Shown here in pieces: positions 16,825 through 25,377 of a stretch of DNA of 64,000 nt; the stretch's first letter is position 1; each line of letters opens with the position of its first letter. The stretch spans positions 43,883-107,882 of the forward strand of contig DHSR01000018.1 of assembly GCA_002410555.1 (NCBI GenBank), given 5' to 3'. The translations under genes and the position numbers were made by a program. The DNA is from Bacteroidales bacterium UBA5281. GTDB lineage: Bacteria; Bacteroidota; Bacteroidia; Bacteroidales; Lentimicrobiaceae. The notes under the pieces are model-generated. The model worked only from the letters and a program-made list of their open reading frames with translations. It searched no databases and had not been told where the DNA came from.

Positions 16825-16832
16825 CAAAAGTA
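16825..16832 (-). promoter_or_regulatory. Promoter -7 box of the DHA2 transporter
   Basis: TACTTTTG on the minus strand, a perfect TAnnTTTG match. It implies a leader of about 17 bases and rules out the TTG start. Confidence 0.55.
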
Positions 16833-17147
16833 TAAATTCGGGAAATGATTATGATATATAGTTTTTTACAGCTTAAAGCTGAACCGTTTTTGGAGTAGCT
16901 CTCGGCCTGCCATCACTTGCAGGTTGCCTCTAACGGAAGTGATTAACTATTTGTTTAACAAAGTATTACAGAGTTTGGCCATAGTCTCACAGTAATTTTT
17001 TTACAGAGTTTCACATTGTTTGGCGCATAGTTTCACAGAGTTTTTTTAATTTTTTACTGTGTGACACTGTGCACCTGATATTACAGGGTTTTATGGAGGC
17101 TCTTTTTTTGTTGATGTTGCAATTTTTAAGAGGTTAGCAACAATTTT
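16833..17147. other. Non-coding low-complexity stretch
   Basis: No gene is found. Between about 16970 and 17060 it carries imperfect repeats of the form cagagtttcaca / catagtttcacagag, a decayed word-like repeat. No terminator hairpin is clear. Confidence 0.45.
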
Positions 17148-18545
17148 TTATTTCGTCTGTTTTTTTATCCAACGTGTAATTTCTTCCAATGCTATGGGTG
17201 AAAAGGTTTGTTCAATTGCAGCATATTCTGTGGGTGAGCCTGTTTCACATTCCTGAAACAGATGGTTCAAGCATGGAAACTCTATTGTTGTGATATTTTT
17301 ATTCCCTCCTTTTTCCAAAGCCTTATTTATGGCAGTTAAATTTTCCTCTGGCGGAACCTGCAAATCTTTCTCTCCATTAACCGCCAATACCGGACACTTA
17401 ACTTTCTCTAATGTAATGGCCGGATCATATTTTATAAAGTATTGCATCCAGGGAACTGTAATTTGATCTACCTGCATAGCAACAAATTCATCTTTTGTCA
17501 TTCCACCCGGAATTTCGGCAGTTGTGTCATTTTTGAAAATGTCATTTATTTCGTTTGTCAGGTCTGCTTTCAACTTTTCATTATCATTAGATTTGACCAC
17601 CATCTCAAATAATCTGGCATTTGTTTTAATAGATTTTTCTATTTCCGTTTCGGACACACCATTAGCTTTTGCAATGAGTTCCTGTTGAAGTAGCAATAGT
17701 TTGTCTCCCCGAATTCCCGTGCCTGCAAGTAACACAATAAAGCTAACGTCATTTGATGCGGAGGCTACCATAGGTGCAATAATACCGCCTTCACTATGTC
17801 CGATCAGGCCAATTTTATGCACATTAACTTCTTTGCGTGTTTTCAAATACTCAATGGCACTTTCAACATCTGTCGCAAAGTCAGCAGTAGTTGCAGCTTT
17901 AAAATCTCCTGTTGATTGTCCAACACCCCTGTCATCATATCTTAATACGCCAATTCCGTTTTTGGTTAAATAATCAGCAATTACTAAAAAAGGCTTATGA
18001 CCCAATAGTTCTTCATCTCTGTTTTGCGGACCACTGCCTGTTATTAAAATTACAACCGGAAAATTTCCTTCTTTTTCCGGAAGTGTTAATGTGCCTGCTA
18101 ATAAGATATTTGCTTTGGTATTTTGAAAAGTTACCTCTTCAGAATAATAGTTATATGGTTTTGATGGTTCTTGTGGTCTTTTAATGACTTCTTTTTCTAT
18201 GGCTTTTCTTGATAAATTCATGGGGAATTCCTGACCGGCTTGTTTAAAAGTTCCAATAATTTCATTTCCCTTTAATTCGCCAATGTACTCTATTCTTAAA
18301 TTTGCAACTTCAAATTTAATATTTGAGTTTTCGAAAGTTGTATTTGTTACAGGGATGTCATTAGCGCCCTGATCAGGGCTGTCCATCGTTGAACTATATC
18401 CTTTATCAGATTTTGATACATTAAAAACCAGTCTTAGTTGTATTCCTGGTACATTTAAGATGCCATTCCACTGTCCTGTAATGTCCTGAGCAGTCAGAAC
18501 ATGTGAAATTAAGAGTGTAACTATTAAAATAGAAATTGTCTTCAT
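17148..18545 (-). CDS. Secreted alpha/beta hydrolase (serine aminopeptidase S33-like)
   Basis: 465 residues. A signal peptide (about 1-19, ending LTAQ) is followed by a beta-rich N-terminal domain of about 110 residues (ITGQWNGILNVPGIQLRLVF). The alpha/beta hydrolase domain has nucleophile motif GHSEGG near residue 246, acid-loop motif VNGEKDLQVP and the histidine motif LNHLFQ near the C-terminus. The catalytic Ser-Asp-His triad is therefore complete. Proteins of this layout are esterases or peptidases of the periplasm or cell surface; the substrate is unknown. No neighbour suggests a pathway. Confidence 0.88.
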   Translation of the reverse strand: MKTISILIVTLLISHVLTAQDITGQWNGILNVPGIQLRLVFNVSKSDKGYSSTMDSPDQGANDIPVTNTTFENSNIKFEVANLRIEYIGELKGNEIIGTFKQAGQEFPMNLSRKAIEKEVIKRPQEPSKPYNYYSEEVTFQNTKANILLAGTLTLPEKEGNFPVVILITGSGPQNRDEELLGHKPFLVIADYLTKNGIGVLRYDDRGVGQSTGDFKAATTADFATDVESAIEYLKTRKEVNVHKIGLIGHSEGGIIAPMVASASNDVSFIVLLAGTGIRGDKLLLLQQELIAKANGVSETEIEKSIKTNARLFEMVVKSNDNEKLKADLTNEINDIFKNDTTAEIPGGMTKDEFVAMQVDQITVPWMQYFIKYDPAITLEKVKCPVLAVNGEKDLQVPPEENLTAINKALEKGGNKNITTIEFPCLNHLFQECETGSPTEYAAIEQTFSPIALEEITRWIKKQTK

Positions 18546-18832
18546 ATGTTTTTGTTGTTTTGTTCAGCGGCTTCTATTGTTTTGGGTGGATTAGAATGAT
18601 GAAGGTCATATCTGTTTCCTTTGTCAAATGTAAAATATAATTCTTTGCAAATCGGAAAATGGTGGTTTAAAATTTTGATCTCAGCATAAAAATTCTTTTT
18701 TTGCCACCAGAGCACGTAGACAATTAGCTTCACCAGGATTTATTCACTGATATACAGTATCGCAAACCGCTGATCCTCAAATTATTTGTATTGTGTTTTG
18801 TAGGGATAAGGTGATTCAGGTACAATAAATGA
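18546..18832. other. Intergenic region upstream of the S33-like hydrolase
   Basis: Contains a 63-codon frame on the minus strand that overlaps the hydrolase start, with no recognisable features; I do not call it. Nothing else is recognised. Confidence 0.4.
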
Positions 18833-19489
18833 TCATTTCGGGAAAGTCAGTATAGAAATCATCATTACTCCACTAATAAACATAATAAAATACAAGAATC
18901 TGCTTATGTCTTTTACATCGCGACCTTTCTTTAAAACAATTTTACGGAAATTCCCGGAAACCAAAGTTAATAAGCAAGAAATGAAAACCAATCCCAATGC
19001 GACAATGGCCCCAATGCCTATGGGGACACCTTCAGAACCCCCCTTATAAAAATTTATGAAATCCAGTACAAACAAAAAATTCCACATCAGCACAATCCCT
19101 ATGGCAAAAGAAATCCTGACCGGGAATCCTCCTTGTTTTTGCATCTCTTCTATCCTATCTGATTTATCCTGTATCTTTGTTGTTGTTAAATTATCAAGGA
19201 AACCAGTTTGTTTAATTTGTCTGATTACCTGATTAGGATTTTTAAAAGCCCAGAAAATTATTTTTTGATTGTATTTCGGTAATTTATGATTTATTTTTAT
19301 TCCCTGACCAAGGAATGGGATCATAAAATAAGGCTCAATGGAAATAATATCCTCTGGTTTAAATACGAAATTTCCCAGGATAGTAGCATTTAATTCTAAT
19401 CGTTCTTCAGTTACTTTTAAACTGGCAAATGGCCATGTTGCATTAGCCACTCCAATCCTTGCTCCGCCAGTTATATTTAATTCCTTCAT
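18833..19489 (-). CDS. Membrane protein of unknown function with PH-like N-terminal half
   Basis: 218 residues. Residues 1-105 are soluble and beta-rich (GGARIGVANATWPFASLKVTE, ending in KNPNQVIRQIKQTGF), resembling small PH-like domains seen in bacterial membrane proteins. Three hydrophobic segments follow (about 125-145, 155-178, 195-215). I do not recognise a named family. It lies 35 bases after a predicted outer-membrane protein gene on the same strand, so the two may be co-transcribed. A function cannot be given. Confidence 0.7.
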   Translation of the reverse strand: MKELNITGGARIGVANATWPFASLKVTEERLELNATILGNFVFKPEDIISIEPYFMIPFLGQGIKINHKLPKYNQKIIFWAFKNPNQVIRQIKQTGFLDNLTTTKIQDKSDRIEEMQKQGGFPVRISFAIGIVLMWNFLFVLDFINFYKGGSEGVPIGIGAIVALGLVFISCLLTLVSGNFRKIVLKKGRDVKDISRFLYFIMFISGVMMISILTFPK

Positions 19490-19524
19490 AATATATTCAG
19501 GTGTATAATATTAGCTGTCAGTTT

Positions 19525-20187
19525 TTATATAATCCTATATCCGATGATTGCCCTGTAATTGTTTTCATAAACTCTAAGGCCTTCAATATCACTTAAATTG
19601 GTAATGCCAAACCAGGCCTCTATCCCAAAGAAAAATCTTTTTATTCCATAATTGAAGCCGGTACCTGCGCTAAAAGATATGTCTTTAATTAATATACCCG
19701 TATCACTGGTTTTCCATTCTCTTTTCGAGTCATCAGGATCTAGGATCGAACCATAAGATTTATTTTTTGCACTAAAAATGTATTGGCCTTTTAAGCCTCC
19801 ATAAAAATTAAACTTATCATTTAAGGAATAGCTTGGCAAGAATCCGATCTCCACTGACTGCATACGAATGATATCTTTATAGCCATTTGATTCTGTTTTG
19901 GATTTTCCTCCAAACATATTATAGCCTGCAAAAGGAGTTATTTCAAAACTTGCACTATTGTTAAATTTTCTCAATGGTATGGAATACTTTAATTTGAGAG
20001 AAGGAGACAGGCTAAACTGATTTCTGTTGTTTTCAACATTTTCATATACCGAGACATATTTCCAACTTAGTGTATTGTATCCCAATCCAAATTCAAAGCT
20101 AAGCTTATTGGACGCCGGAATTTCCTGAGATTTTATTACAGTCGAAAGTTGAAGCACGCAAAAAGATAAGATCAATATTTTGTTCAT
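19525..20187 (-). CDS. Predicted outer-membrane beta-barrel protein
   Basis: 220 residues. A signal peptide (MNKILILSFCVLQLS to about residue 20) is followed by alternating amphipathic strands (LSFEFGLGYNTLSWKYVS, SFEITPFAGYNMFGG, GFLPSYSLNDKFNFYGGLK), ending in an aromatic-rich final strand (YRAIIGYRII). This pattern fits a small 8-10 strand barrel. The frame extends 12 codons upstream to 20223, but the signal sequence begins at the ATG at 20187. The cargo or function is unknown. Confidence 0.75.
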   Translation of the reverse strand: MNKILILSFCVLQLSTVIKSQEIPASNKLSFEFGLGYNTLSWKYVSVYENVENNRNQFSLSPSLKLKYSIPLRKFNNSASFEITPFAGYNMFGGKSKTESNGYKDIIRMQSVEIGFLPSYSLNDKFNFYGGLKGQYIFSAKNKSYGSILDPDDSKREWKTSDTGILIKDISFSAGTGFNYGIKRFFFGIEAWFGITNLSDIEGLRVYENNYRAIIGYRII

Positions 20188-20381
20188 GGCTACTTTAGTT
20201 ACTATATTTAAAGTACTCCTCATTCTTTGGACAGCTTATGTGCAAACAGGTGTCACTTTGGCTGGCCCCTTATGTTGCTTAGTGTTCTGCCTGACGTAAT
20301 GTAGTGAAGGCAGGCTTTAGTGACATTTTTTATTTTTACCTGTTTAGGCTGGGCTTAATCATTAAATACCCGGAGTTTCAC

Positions 20382-21185
20382 CTATTTATTCACTTTTTCA
20401 GATTGCTTATTCACCCACCACAGCAATCCAATTCCGGCAATGATAAAGGGTATGCTGAGCCATTGGCCCATATTAAGGGTCATGTTTTGCTCAAAGGCTA
20501 CCTGAGGTTGTTTCAGGAATTCAATAAGAAACCTCACGCCGAAGAGCACAATCAGAAAAATGCCAAATATTTTGCCGTCTTTAAGGGTTTTAAATTTCCG
20601 CATATAAAGAGTTATCAGGGCAAAGAACAGAATGAGGTAGGACAACGCTTCGTATATCTGTGTGGGATGTCGGGGCAGGGTTTCACCATTGCGTTCGAAA
20701 ATAAATCCCCAGGGCAGGTTGGTGATGTGACCGTATATTTCACTATTCATCAGGTTGCCCATGCGCACAAAGGCGCCCCCGAGGGCCACTACAATTACCA
20801 CACGGTCGAGTGCCCAGAGATAGGTCTTTCCAGATTTTCGGACAAAGAGCCAGAGGGCAATCAATATGCCGATGGCGGCCCCGTGACTGGCAAGCCCGCC
20901 TTCCCATATTTTTAAGATGCTTAAAGGATCGCTCAGATAGGAAGCCGGTTCGTAAAAAAGCACATGACCCAGGCGTGCACCAATGATAGTGCCTAAGATT
21001 ACATAGGTAGCCAGCTTGTCGAGCAATGCAACAGGCAATCCTTCCCGCTTGAACACGATTTTTTCGAGCACCAGATAGCCCAAAATAAACGAAAGGGCAA
21101 AAAGCAATCCATACCACCTGATTTGCATGCTGCCCAGATGAACCAGTACCGGGTTTACATCCCAGCGAATAAATAAAGAGGTCAT
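20382..21185 (-). CDS. lgt: Prolipoprotein diacylglyceryl transferase
   Basis: Transfers diacylglycerol from phosphatidylglycerol to the lipobox cysteine of prolipoproteins, the first step of lipoprotein maturation in the inner membrane. 267 residues with seven predicted helices and the family motifs IRWYGLLFALSF, GARLGHVLFY, GGLASHGA, GNLMNSEIYG and RHPTQIYEA. The start at 21185 is 12 bases after the purC stop, so purC-lgt is probably one transcript. Lipoproteins elsewhere in the window (for example at 29452) would be its substrates. Confidence 0.96.
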   Translation of the reverse strand: MTSLFIRWDVNPVLVHLGSMQIRWYGLLFALSFILGYLVLEKIVFKREGLPVALLDKLATYVILGTIIGARLGHVLFYEPASYLSDPLSILKIWEGGLASHGAAIGILIALWLFVRKSGKTYLWALDRVVIVVALGGAFVRMGNLMNSEIYGHITNLPWGFIFERNGETLPRHPTQIYEALSYLILFFALITLYMRKFKTLKDGKIFGIFLIVLFGVRFLIEFLKQPQVAFEQNMTLNMGQWLSIPFIIAGIGLLWWVNKQSEKVNK

Positions 21186-21197
21186 AATTTAAAGGTA

Positions 21198-22151
21198 TTA
21201 ACGATAGTAGGCAGTAAGAAATTTCAGGATATTCTTTTCAACGCGGGAGAGCACTGATGTGATGTCTGCACGTTCAAATTTGCTTCCCGTAATGGATTCG
21301 TACAATTCTATGTAGCGTTCCGAAACCTGATTTACGAACATATCCGACATTTCGGGCATGGTTTGTCCTTCTTTGCCCTGGAAGTTATTCTCAATGAGCC
21401 ACTCCCTGACAAATTCCTTAGAAAGTTGTTTCTGCGGTTCGCCGGTGTCCTGGCGTTTTTGGTAGCCTTCCAGATAAAAATACCGGGAAGAGTCAGGGGT
21501 GTGAATTTCATCAATAAGGAAGATGTCATCCCCGTCTTTCCCAAATTCATATTTGGTATCAACGAGGATAAGTCCCATTTTCTGAGCGATTTCGGTACCC
21601 CTTTGAAACAGCTTGCGGCTGTATTCTTCCAGTTTAAGGTAGTCTTCTTCGCTTACCAGGCCAGTACTCAAAATTTCCTTCCTCGAAATGTCTTCATCAT
21701 GGCCAACTTCTGCTTTGGTAGTTGGGGTAATAATGGGTTGAGGGAAGCGGTCATTTTCTTTCATCCCTTCGGGCATTTCCACGCCGCAAAGACTGCGTTT
21801 GCCGTCTTTATATTCTCTCCAGGCATGGCCCGACAGGTAGCCCCGGATGACCATTTCTACTTTAAAAGGTTCGCATAACCGGCCAACGGTCACCATGGGG
21901 TCAGGGGTAGCTATTTTCCAGTTGGGAACAATGTCGCTGGTTTCATCCAGAAAGCGGGATGCTATCTGGTTGAGCACCTGCCCTTTATAGGGTATGCCCC
22001 GCGGTAAAACCACATCAAAGGCTGAAATTCTGTCGGTAGTTACCATTACCATTAATTCATCTTTGATGTGATATACATCGCGAACTTTACCTATGTACAA
22101 ATGGGTTAAGCCGGGAAGTTTGAAGTTGGTCTTGGTAATGGCGTTTGACAT
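21198..22151 (-). CDS. purC: Phosphoribosylaminoimidazole-succinocarboxamide synthase
   Basis: Joins CAIR and aspartate with ATP to give SAICAR in purine synthesis. 317 residues, the longer form of the family, with GKVRDVYHI, TDRISAFDVVLPRGIPYKG, EMVIRGYLSGHAWREY and IITPTTKAEVGHDEDIS near the active site, and LVDTKYEFGKD further on. All catalytic segments are intact. It lies 50 bases after the GH13 gene stop on the same strand and 12 bases before lgt. Confidence 0.97.
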   Translation of the reverse strand: MSNAITKTNFKLPGLTHLYIGKVRDVYHIKDELMVMVTTDRISAFDVVLPRGIPYKGQVLNQIASRFLDETSDIVPNWKIATPDPMVTVGRLCEPFKVEMVIRGYLSGHAWREYKDGKRSLCGVEMPEGMKENDRFPQPIITPTTKAEVGHDEDISRKEILSTGLVSEEDYLKLEEYSRKLFQRGTEIAQKMGLILVDTKYEFGKDGDDIFLIDEIHTPDSSRYFYLEGYQKRQDTGEPQKQLSKEFVREWLIENNFQGKEGQTMPEMSDMFVNQVSERYIELYESITGSKFERADITSVLSRVEKNILKFLTAYYR

Positions 22152-22201
22152 AATAAGGAAGAGTTTTTATTAACTAAAATTGTTTGATTTATAGAAAGTG
22201 T

Positions 22202-23929
22202 TCAGGATACTTTGATCCATACATACTCAAAGGGTTTTAAGGTAAATGGTGAATGCACTTTCAGGCCGGTAAACAAATTTTCACCACTAATTGTTTGGTC
22301 ATCGATCCTGGTAATGGTGTGCATGGTGTCTGAAAGGTTTTGCAGTATCAGTAGCTGCTCTTTTTCATGGATCCGGTAATAGCCGAGTATCGGTTGATGC
22401 GGAGGGTTGCTGGTAAAAAGTGTGATGTTTACCCATTTCAATTGTCCCCTGCCGAAGGTTTTTGTTTGATTCCTGATGGCCAGCATCTCGCGTATACGTT
22501 TATTTACTTTTGAAGCAAGGCTGTTTTTATCCGAAAGCTTTTCCTCTGTTTCATCCCAGTTGAGTGGGCCCCTCACCAGATAGCGGGAATCGTCTTTGCC
22601 GGTCTCCTTTTTAAAGGCATGATAAAATGCATCATCATTCAATCGGGCAAATTCGTCTCCGTAATAAATCACCGGCGTTCCGGGTAAGGTAAACATTATG
22701 CTGTAAGCAAGTGCAATTTTACGTTCATCGCGGTCGAGCAGTTCAGCCAGCCTCGCAGATATGCCTTCGCCTACCCTGAAATCCCAGTGTGGCTGCTTAC
22801 AATAGTGGTCGTGAATAATTTTGCGATCTTCGGGAGTAACCATTTCCAGGGTAAGTTCATCGTGCAGGCGCAGGAATAAAAACCATTGATTGTCCGCAGG
22901 AATTTCAGGGGTAACTTCCGGGCTCAGAACTTCCATTACTGAGGTCGCATCGGCAACGGCCAGCGACTTGAAGATCATGGGCATCAAAGGGAAATGATAG
23001 CCGGCATGACATTCATCATTGTTTCCGAAATAGCGGACTACTTCAACGGGAGGCTGGCAGGCTTCAGCCAACAGCAATGTATTTGGCCTTACATAATCCA
23101 GCAAGGCTCTGAAAATTTTAAGGATAACATGGGTTTGTGGTAAATTTTCACAATCGGTGCCTTCTTCTTTCCATAAATAAGGGATGGCATCAGCCCGGAA
23201 GCCATCCAGCCCCTGACGCAGCCAGAAAAGCAATACCCGGCAAATTTCAAGCATCACCTGGGGGTTTTTGTAATTCAGATCGGGCTGAAATTCGAAAAAG
23301 CGATGGAAAAAGTACCAATCTCCTGATTTTTCCCAGTTGCTGGGGCACATGCCTTTAAACAATAGCCGCGTCTCCTGGTATTTGTTGGTGTCTTTGTTCC
23401 AGATGTAATAATCTCTGTAAGGATTGTCAGGTCCTTTACGGGATTCCACAAACCAGGGATGCTCTTCAGAGGTATGATTCATGGCTACATCAAAAATTAC
23501 CCGTATGCCCCGGTCATGAGCCTCTGTTAAAAATTTTCTGAATTCCTGTTGTTTCACTTCCTGAGAAGTGGTGTCGGGCAAACCCAGCAATGAAGCCCTG
23601 ATATTGCGGTAATCCTTTATGTCGAAACCGGCATCGCGCATGGGTGATTCAAGCAGGGGAAGCAACCACAAACAATTGATGCCAAGTTCCTTCAACATAT
23701 CCAGCTTTTCGATAAGGCCATCAAAGGTATGATTGAAAAGGTCAATATACAGAGAGTAGACTACAGCATCCTTATACCATCCTTCAGCCTGAGGCTTAAA
23801 ATGCAGTTCAGAAAGGGTGTCTTCCATCTCAACCATTAGCTTACTTAATACCGGCTGATGTTCAGGTTCCGGATAAAGTTGGTGCCAAAGTGTCTGGAGC
23901 CGGTTTTTTATTTCGATAGGTTTTGTCAT
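22202..23929 (-). CDS. GH13 alpha-amylase-family enzyme, trehalose-synthase-like
   Basis: 575 residues, cytosolic (no signal peptide). The GH13 barrel has region I FDVAMNHTSEEHPWF, the nucleophile in GFRADAIPY near residue 241, the general acid in LLAEA near 284, and the third acid in LRLHDELTLEMVT near 353. The last motif closely follows trehalose synthase LRNHDELTLE, but the conserved Asn of NHD is replaced by Leu. The C-terminal beta domain is complete. Likely reactions are maltose-trehalose interconversion or another alpha-glucan rearrangement. The frame runs to 24046, but a -7 box at 24022-24029 makes the ATG at 23929 the start. Confidence 0.85.
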   Translation of the reverse strand: MTKPIEIKNRLQTLWHQLYPEPEHQPVLSKLMVEMEDTLSELHFKPQAEGWYKDAVVYSLYIDLFNHTFDGLIEKLDMLKELGINCLWLLPLLESPMRDAGFDIKDYRNIRASLLGLPDTTSQEVKQQEFRKFLTEAHDRGIRVIFDVAMNHTSEEHPWFVESRKGPDNPYRDYYIWNKDTNKYQETRLLFKGMCPSNWEKSGDWYFFHRFFEFQPDLNYKNPQVMLEICRVLLFWLRQGLDGFRADAIPYLWKEEGTDCENLPQTHVILKIFRALLDYVRPNTLLLAEACQPPVEVVRYFGNNDECHAGYHFPLMPMIFKSLAVADATSVMEVLSPEVTPEIPADNQWFLFLRLHDELTLEMVTPEDRKIIHDHYCKQPHWDFRVGEGISARLAELLDRDERKIALAYSIMFTLPGTPVIYYGDEFARLNDDAFYHAFKKETGKDDSRYLVRGPLNWDETEEKLSDKNSLASKVNKRIREMLAIRNQTKTFGRGQLKWVNITLFTSNPPHQPILGYYRIHEKEQLLILQNLSDTMHTITRIDDQTISGENLFTGLKVHSPFTLKPFEYVWIKVS

Positions 23930-24021
23930 GATGGATATTTTAGCAATTAAATAGCGCAGAAACTGCCCAATGAAGATCAATGATAATTCATCGCAGGTTG
24001 GCAAACAATTGTATGTGGCTG

Positions 24022-24029
24022 CAAATTTA
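24022..24029 (-). promoter_or_regulatory. Promoter -7 box of the trehalose-synthase-like gene
   Basis: TAAATTTG on the minus strand, a perfect match with a TTTTG about 14 bases upstream. The predicted leader is about 86 bases. It excludes the upstream start at 24046. Confidence 0.55.
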
Positions 24030-24068
24030 ATTTTATTGGCTGACAAAACCTTGCATCGTGGTTTTTTT

Positions 24069-24076
24069 TATCTTCG
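24069..24076 (+). promoter_or_regulatory. Possible -7 box of the aspartyl protease gene
   Basis: TATCTTCG is one base off TAnnTTTG. It lies 24 bases before the ATG at 24100, back to back with the minus-strand promoter at 24022-24029. Confidence 0.4.
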
Positions 24077-24099
24077 TAAATTCTAAATCTCTGTTAGCA

Positions 24100-25332
24100 A
24101 TGATGCCTGTTCTCCGTTTTGGGTTTTCTCTTATGTTGATTTTCGGCATCTCAGTTACTGCCTGCGCACAGCATCATTACTTTAGTATAGCACCCGGACG
24201 CAAAAATGAAACGGTACATTTTAACAATTACGATAACCTGATAGTGACTGAATTTGTGATAAATGATACATTACCCTTACGTTTAATGATTGACAGCGGT
24301 GTGGAGGGGGTTATCATCACCGATAGGGCCATATCATTGCGATTGCGCGACAGTTGGCTTAGGGATTTTAAAATTTCTGCACCTGGCTCCTCCGAAGAAA
24401 TAGATGCAAGCATCACCAAAAGTTTAAAGTTGAGCTTTGAACCCCTGGAACCTATTGTAACCAATATGGTACTGCTCAAAGATGATTTTTTTTCACTCGA
24501 TCAATACATAGGGGCAAAGGTGCATGGATTAATAGGTATGGAGAAGTTTAGAAATCTGATGGTCACCACCAGTTATGATCGCAACACCCTGAGATTTGAA
24601 AGGCCCCGGGAGTTTAAAATCAAAAATCATACTCAGATTATTCCTGTAATTATTACCCAGGGCAAGCCATATATGCCCGTTCGGGTGGCATTGGATGATC
24701 AGCACATTATGGATTTGTGGCTCATGGTTGATTCGGGAGCCAATCATCCGCTGCTGCTTGAAAAGGATAGTCTCGATGGTTTCGAACCAAAAGTGAGTTT
24801 AAATGGAATTATTGGCAAAGGGCTGGCTGGCAATATTCCGGGGAGCTTCGCCCGGGTAGGGTGGATGATGCTGGGCAATTTCCGGCTGGATGATATCGTT
24901 ACCTCCTTTACTGATCAGTACATGCCCAATAATTTTTTTAACCGTCAAAAGCGACATGGTACTTTGGGTGCAGGCGCATTAGCCCGCTTCCTGGTTACTT
25001 TTGATTATACCAATAGCCGGATACTGCTCCGGAAAGGCAGCAAATTTAGCCAGCCATTTGAATATAATATGAGTGGCCTTAATTTACGGGCTTCGGGAAC
25101 CGGTTTTAATATCTTTGAAGTAAGTGAAGTCATTCCCGGTTCACCGGCTGATGAAGCAGGAATATTGCCCGGCGATATCCTGGTGAGCGTGGATGAAAAG
25201 TATACTTTTTACTTAAACATGGGAGAACTGAACAACCTCTTATCTGACAGGGCCGGCAAAGTCCTGAAGCTTGGAATTTCGAGAAACGGCCGCCATATTA
25301 ATTTTAAAATCAGGCTGCGTCGCCTTATCTGA
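24100..25332 (+). CDS. Bilobal aspartyl protease with C-terminal PDZ domain
   Basis: 410 residues. The N-terminal export signal ends SVTACAQ; Cys with V-T-A before it could be a lipobox. Two retropepsin-like halves each carry a catalytic-type motif: LMIDSGVEGVIITD near residue 80 and LMVDSGANHPLLLE near 210. A PDZ domain ends the protein (VIPGSPADEAGILPGDILVS). The layout is that of periplasmic or surface aspartyl proteases; the Asp-Ser-Gly triplet replaces the commoner Asp-Thr-Gly in both lobes. The frame extends to 24058, but the signal sequence begins at the ATG pair 24100/24103. The substrate is unknown. Confidence 0.87.
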   Translation: MMPVLRFGFSLMLIFGISVTACAQHHYFSIAPGRKNETVHFNNYDNLIVTEFVINDTLPLRLMIDSGVEGVIITDRAISLRLRDSWLRDFKISAPGSSEEIDASITKSLKLSFEPLEPIVTNMVLLKDDFFSLDQYIGAKVHGLIGMEKFRNLMVTTSYDRNTLRFERPREFKIKNHTQIIPVIITQGKPYMPVRVALDDQHIMDLWLMVDSGANHPLLLEKDSLDGFEPKVSLNGIIGKGLAGNIPGSFARVGWMMLGNFRLDDIVTSFTDQYMPNNFFNRQKRHGTLGAGALARFLVTFDYTNSRILLRKGSKFSQPFEYNMSGLNLRASGTGFNIFEVSEVIPGSPADEAGILPGDILVSVDEKYTFYLNMGELNNLLSDRAGKVLKLGISRNGRHINFKIRLRRLI

Positions 25333-25344
25333 ATACAGTTTGAT

Positions 25345-25352
25345 TACTTTTG
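25345..25352 (+). promoter_or_regulatory. Promoter -7 box of the SusA-like amylase gene
   Basis: TACTTTTG, a perfect TAnnTTTG match, 25 bases before the ATG at 25378. The predicted leader is about 19 bases. Confidence 0.55.
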
Positions 25353-25377
25353 CATCTCTAAAAAAATGATTTGAATT

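Noticed and set aside
18542..18733. 63-codon ORF before the S33-like hydrolase
   Set aside because: No motif, overlaps the hydrolase start, composition like intergenic DNA; too weak to call.
20304..20915. 203-codon plus-strand ORF
   Set aside because: Antisense to lgt, whose motifs are fully conserved.
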